Position numbers and translations under genes: made by a program. From positions 1,860,001-1,924,000 of the forward strand of contig CAVWDZ010000001.1 of NCBI GenBank assembly GCA_963753905.1: DNA of 64,000 bases. Direction: 5' to 3'. Position 1 is the first letter of the stretch; the number at the start of each line of letters is the position of its first letter. Of this stretch, positions 60,938 through 64,000 are shown in pieces. A model generated the notes under the pieces. That model did no database searches. It worked only from the letters and a program-made list of their open reading frames with translations, and was not told where the DNA came from. The DNA is from Bog-756 sp963753905. Lineage in GTDB: Bacteria > Actinomycetota > Acidimicrobiia > Acidimicrobiales > RAAP-2.

Positions 60938-61978
60938 TCAACGAGGGGACTCCGCTGTCTTCGATCGCTCGACCATCCATCGTGTTGCGTGGCCGCCCAA
61001 CCCCACCCGCCCTGCCGCGTAGCCAAACACCGTGCACGAGGTCCCGAGAACGATCAGACCGGCGGCCTTCAGGCCGTCCACATCCCCCTGGACCCACCTC
61101 GCAACCCCTCCTGCGATCCCGGACGGCAGTATGCTTCTGACGTACTGCAATTCAGATGATGAGGCATCACCTCGCCCGATCCGTTCGGCAACCGCCGCCT
61201 TTGAGATTCCCTCCGCGAAGCAACGCCTCATCAAGTACCGGACCGTGGCCCGTTCGGCTCCCACCTTGTGATCGACGATCGCGCTCGGGACCTGGACGAT
61301 CGCCTCTCGTCCGTACTGTCTCCTGACGAGGATGCCCAAGACCGTCTCTTCGCAACCGAGGGGCGCGGCAGCTGTGCGACCCATCTCGGTGTCGAAATGG
61401 CCCACGTCCGAAAAGACGGTTCGGTGGAACGACATCCCTGCGCCGATCGGATTTCGAATGGGAGCGATGGACTCGGGAAGACCCCGGTAGCTGCATCCGA
61501 CGACCCATTCGAATTCGCTGGGGAACCAACCAGGCCGACCGCCGACCCAATCCGCTCGGACCACTCCACCGGTGCCTCTGATCGAAGGGTTGACATACGG
61601 CCGAACCAGCTCTTCGAGCCACTCCGGTTGGGCCGCTGCATCGTCATCGAGGAACGCCACGATGTCACCGGTCGAGTGGCTGATTCCACTGTTCCGGGCA
61701 CCCGACAAGCCCTGCGTTTCCGTGTTCTCGACAACCTCGATGTCGGAAAAGGCGTCGAGGGCTCTCAAGAAGAGCCCCCGATTGTGGTCGATGACCAGGA
61801 CGCACCGCTCGGCTCGAAGTGTCTGCGATCTGACTGAATCAACGGCAGCACACAAATCGTGCCAACGCTTGTCGGAATAGGCACAGATGACGACAGTGAC
61901 CGGCGGTGGGCGCTCCGTAGCCCCCGTCCGACTGGCTGGGTCGAGAGCCGTTGAACCCGTTCGTACAGTTCTCAGCAA
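60938..61978 (-). CDS. GT2 family glycosyltransferase
   Basis: 346 residues. TVVICAYSDKRWHDLCAAV, VLVIDHNRG, QGLSGARNSGI, AFLDDDAAAQPEWLEELV (D-D-D) and GCEETVLGILV, as in glucuronosyl- or mannosyl-type GT2 enzymes that use a lipid-linked acceptor. A C-terminal amphipathic region (VDGLKAAGLIVLGTSCTVFG) may be membrane-associated. Second gene of the minus-strand glycan run. Confidence 0.88.
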   Translation of the reverse strand: MLRTVRTGSTALDPASRTGATERPPPVTVVICAYSDKRWHDLCAAVDSVRSQTLRAERCVLVIDHNRGLFLRALDAFSDIEVVENTETQGLSGARNSGISHSTGDIVAFLDDDAAAQPEWLEELVRPYVNPSIRGTGGVVRADWVGGRPGWFPSEFEWVVGCSYRGLPESIAPIRNPIGAGMSFHRTVFSDVGHFDTEMGRTAAAPLGCEETVLGILVRRQYGREAIVQVPSAIVDHKVGAERATVRYLMRRCFAEGISKAAVAERIGRGDASSSELQYVRSILPSGIAGGVARWVQGDVDGLKAAGLIVLGTSCTVFGYAAGRVGLGGHATRWMVERSKTAESPR

Positions 61979-62049
61979 CTTCTTGCCGCCCCTTCTTTCT
62001 GATCGACGCGGGCGTGCCGAGTTGAGCGACCCAGAGCTACCGGGCGTGG

Positions 62050-62958
62050 TCAGCCGGCTTCTTCAGCGAGAGTCGACAATGCAGACCATGAGGTCCCCAC
62101 GATCCTCACCGAGTCCGCCGAGGAAGTCGCAGGCCGGCCGTGCCCACGTTTCCGTTCGGAGTGGATCGTCCGCAGGACGCGGATACCGTCAGACACGGCA
62201 TTGAGATTGCTGGTGCCGAAGTAGCGGCTGCGCTCGAAGCTCGGCACCTCGGCCACCCGTAGGCCGGCCTTGGCGATCCGAACGTTGATCAGCGTCTCCA
62301 CCTCGAATCCGTCACCCCAGAGCATGGTGCCCGGATCGGCACCCTCTATCTCCGCCTCCAGATCGATGACCGACAGACATTCCCGACGGAAGGCGTTGTA
62401 GCCGTAACAGAGGTCGGTGTACCGGGTGCCGTACAGAAGATTGACCACCTTGTTCAGCCAAGAGTTCCCGAACTGCCTGAACCGGCTGATGTCACTGCTG
62501 CCGGCTCCGGGCATGAATCGGGAGCCCTTGGCGAAGTCCGCTCCTTCCTTCAACGCGTTGACGAAACGCGGGATCTCCGCCGGGTTGGTCGATCCATCGG
62601 CATCGAGCATGACGATGAAGTCCCCTCTAGCCACGGCAAATCCGCAAGCGAGGGCGTTGCCTTTCCCTTTACGGGTCTGGCCGACAATGGTGATACCCGG
62701 TCGGAGCCGGCGGGCCACCCGAACGGTGTCATCCGTCGAACCGCCGTCCACAAGGATCACCTGGTAGAGGTCGTCGGGAAGTCCGGTGAGGACGTGGGGG
62801 AGGTTCCTGGCCTCGTTCTTCGCAGGGATGACCACGCTCACCGTCGGCTCGAACCTCTCCGCACCCGCCGGCTCGACCTTCTTCCGGCTCGCATCCGGCA
62901 CAAATACTTCGACGCGCCGCCTGTTCTGGCGGTACAACCTGACATCGCTCAGTGTCAC
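62050..62958 (-). CDS. GT2 family, dolichol-phosphate-mannose-synthase-like
   Basis: 302 residues. SVVIPAKNEARNLPHVLTGL, ILVDGGSTDDTV, QTRKGKGNALACGF, IVMLDADGSTNPAE (D-A-D) and RYTDLCYGYNAFRREC are the DPM1/DPG-synthase-like motifs; it probably makes a polyprenyl-phosphate sugar used by the GT-C protein. GTG start at 62958. It is first gene of the run. Confidence 0.9.
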   Translation of the reverse strand: MTLSDVRLYRQNRRRVEVFVPDASRKKVEPAGAERFEPTVSVVIPAKNEARNLPHVLTGLPDDLYQVILVDGGSTDDTVRVARRLRPGITIVGQTRKGKGNALACGFAVARGDFIVMLDADGSTNPAEIPRFVNALKEGADFAKGSRFMPGAGSSDISRFRQFGNSWLNKVVNLLYGTRYTDLCYGYNAFRRECLSVIDLEAEIEGADPGTMLWGDGFEVETLINVRIAKAGLRVAEVPSFERSRYFGTSNLNAVSDGIRVLRTIHSERKRGHGRPATSSADSVRIVGTSWSALSTLAEEAG

Positions 62959-63322
62959 GCCCTCTTGCCCCTCTCCACTCGCGCACCTCGACTCGTGCGG
63001 CGTTCCACACGCGGACTGCTACCGGTTCGACACCACTGATGACCGCGCCTGACCGAGGGCGGTCAGCCCACCGGCCCGCACCTCGACGAACTGCCCTCTC
63101 CTCCACCCGGAACCAGTCTCTGTGCAACACGCAGTCCCATCACCGACTCACCCCGACGCCACGGCGCCCCGAAGACAGGTCGGGAAACGACCATGACGCT
63201 TCGGTCACGCCTCAGAGAGTCCATGGTCTTGCTCGTTCGCAGGACCACATGAACCGCTTTTACTCACTGTTAGTGATGGATTGCCCACGCTGCGTGGAAG
63301 TTTATAGAAAGAGGATGGCCCT

Positions 63323-63356
63323 GTCCACCGTCGCTTCCCCGAGAGCGACGGTGGAC
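63323..63356. terminator. Strong 13-base-pair hairpin
   Basis: GTCCACCGTCGCT and AGCGACGGTGGAC enclose the 8-base loop TCCCCGAG. This is the strongest stem in the region and is likely a terminator for a transcript crossing here, though no gene is close on either side. Confidence 0.5.
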
Positions 63357-63648
63357 CCCTCTGGCGACTGGATGCCGGCCTGCCCACCCGACGTGGCTTC
63401 GTCCCCGACGTGAACGCCGATGCCACAGACGGGTCCGTCCTCATGGATGGGGAGGACTCATGCAGGGACCAGACTCTGGACCCGATCGACCATGCTGGAA
63501 GAACCGGTCGACCATGTTGGAAATCGGGTGCCCAGTGGGTCCCAGCCCTGGACCCACGGAACTGGCCCCTCTCGAGGCTCACGTCGCAGAGGCGGTCATC
63601 GCACCCTTCTCGGGCAGGCAGCCTTACAATCTGATCGGATGATGTGAT

Positions 63649-63660
63649 TCAGAATTCTGA
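63649..63660. promoter_or_regulatory. Perfect palindrome before the zinc-ribbon gene
   Basis: TCAGAATTCTGA is a 12-base perfect palindrome, 69 bases before the start of the gene at 63729. It may be an operator; inference only. Confidence 0.3.
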
Positions 63661-63728
63661 CCATCGGGCCGAAGTTGAAGGTATGACTATGCGGGCGCAT
63701 ACGAAGGCCCCGCACAGGGAACGGCACA

Positions 63729-63986
63729 ATGGAACTTCCGGGGAAGAGAACCAACAAGTTCAAGCGTCAGCGGCACCGCGACGGAGTCTGTCACCGATGC
63801 GGATGGAGCGGTTCGGTCGCCAAGGTCGGTCGGCGCCTGCGGGCCCACTTCCGGACGAGCCAGGTGTACGGCCGACTGTGCGATGAGTGCGTCCAGGATC
63901 TGCTGCGGGACGAGGAGCCGGCCCGTGGCGAGCAGGCGCCCGGAACCGGCAGGTCGAAGGTCTCCGACGACCTCGACGTGGCCTGA
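63729..63986 (+). CDS. Small zinc-ribbon protein
   Basis: 85 residues. A Lys/Arg-rich start (MELPGKRTNKFKRQRHRDGV) is followed by CHRCGWSG and, 27 residues later, CDECVQDLLRD: two CxxC pairs that can bind one zinc. The C-terminal 25 residues are acidic and polar. AGGGAA lies about 8 bases before the ATG. The charge pattern suggests binding of nucleic acid or ribosome; this is inference. I do not recognise a named family. Confidence 0.65.
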   Translation: MELPGKRTNKFKRQRHRDGVCHRCGWSGSVAKVGRRLRAHFRTSQVYGRLCDECVQDLLRDEEPARGEQAPGTGRSKVSDDLDVA

Positions 63987-64000
63987 GACCCAGGGATCGC

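Larger units (their letters stand above)
62959..63728. other. Long intergenic region
   Basis: 770 bases in which I see no convincing gene on either strand. It holds the promoter side of the glycan run, the palindrome CACTGTTAGTG (63265-63275), a 13-base-pair hairpin (63323-63356), an imperfect direct repeat TCGACCATG(C/T)TGGAA at 63486 and 63508, and a 12-base palindrome at 63649-63660. Confidence 0.5.

Noticed and set aside
63205..63582. 125-residue minus-strand frame in the last intergenic region
   Set aside because: No domain, no ribosome site, and it crosses the strong hairpin at 63323-63356.

Overview
The window is high-GC actinobacterial DNA, most likely from the class Acidimicrobiia. 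The evidence for this is: mycothiol-type enzymes (a DinB/maleylpyruvate isomerase-like protein and two LmbE/PIG-L amidohydrolases), three F420-type luciferase-like oxidoreductases, two bacterial P450s, a Psp operon of the actinobacterial type (pspA, pspAA, htpX, pspAB), and three secreted proteins built from a 42-residue repeat of the GYWLVASDGG type that I associate with Acidimicrobiia. The placement is inference; no rRNA is present.

Layout. 0-10.6 kb: a cut-off gene, mycothiol-dependent isomerase, copper chaperone plus CopA with an unusual C-terminal extension, lipoprotein, TrmA/RumA-type RNA methyltransferase, nitroreductase, tRNA-Gly(TCC), a MarR regulator coupled to a GT39 membrane protein, and glutaminase. 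10.7-24.6 kb: MFS exporter, membrane GGDEF cyclase, a DedA/LmbE/small-protein operon, hydrolase, RecB-type nuclease, PAP2, DsbA-like protein, PurE, F420 enzymes, YdjC-like deacetylase, SCP2 protein and Mca. 24.7-29.4 kb: Psp envelope-stress operon, an Rpf-like cell-wall enzyme carrying six repeats, and a pterin dehydratase. 29.4-38.6 kb: two P450s, fumarase, endonuclease IV, a third LLM enzyme, an orphan prepilin-like protein, and dprA/comM.

38.9-50.2 kb is the highlight: one minus-strand run of eleven genes, mostly overlapping by 4 bases or separated by tens of bases, that encodes a lasso peptide system. In transcription order it holds a secreted six-repeat GH16 protein, two LuxR-type regulators without a recognisable phospho-acceptor, an ABC-2 exporter (ATPase and permease), a stand-alone RRE (PqqD-like), a lasso cyclase without the usual glutaminase domain, the 52-residue precursor (22-residue leader; core predicted to close an Ala1-Asp8 ring and to end in Ser), a B2 protease with its own fused RRE, a large HPr-kinase-like protein fused to a cupin-type domain, and a DUF4397-like plus six-repeat secreted protein whose start codon overlaps the stop of the kinase gene. 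The predicted pathway is RRE delivery of the leader, B2 cleavage, cyclisation, tail phosphorylation on the C-terminal Ser, and export. The co-transcribed repeat proteins suggest a link to the cell surface.

50.6-63 kb: a surface-glycan island with visibly lower GC: a polytopic GT-C-like protein, then eight minus-strand genes (four GT2/GT4-type glycosyltransferases, one of them fused to a nucleotidyltransferase domain, a GT14 branching enzyme, a Wzx-type flippase, a sulfotransferase and a methyltransferase). A small zinc-ribbon protein closes the window.
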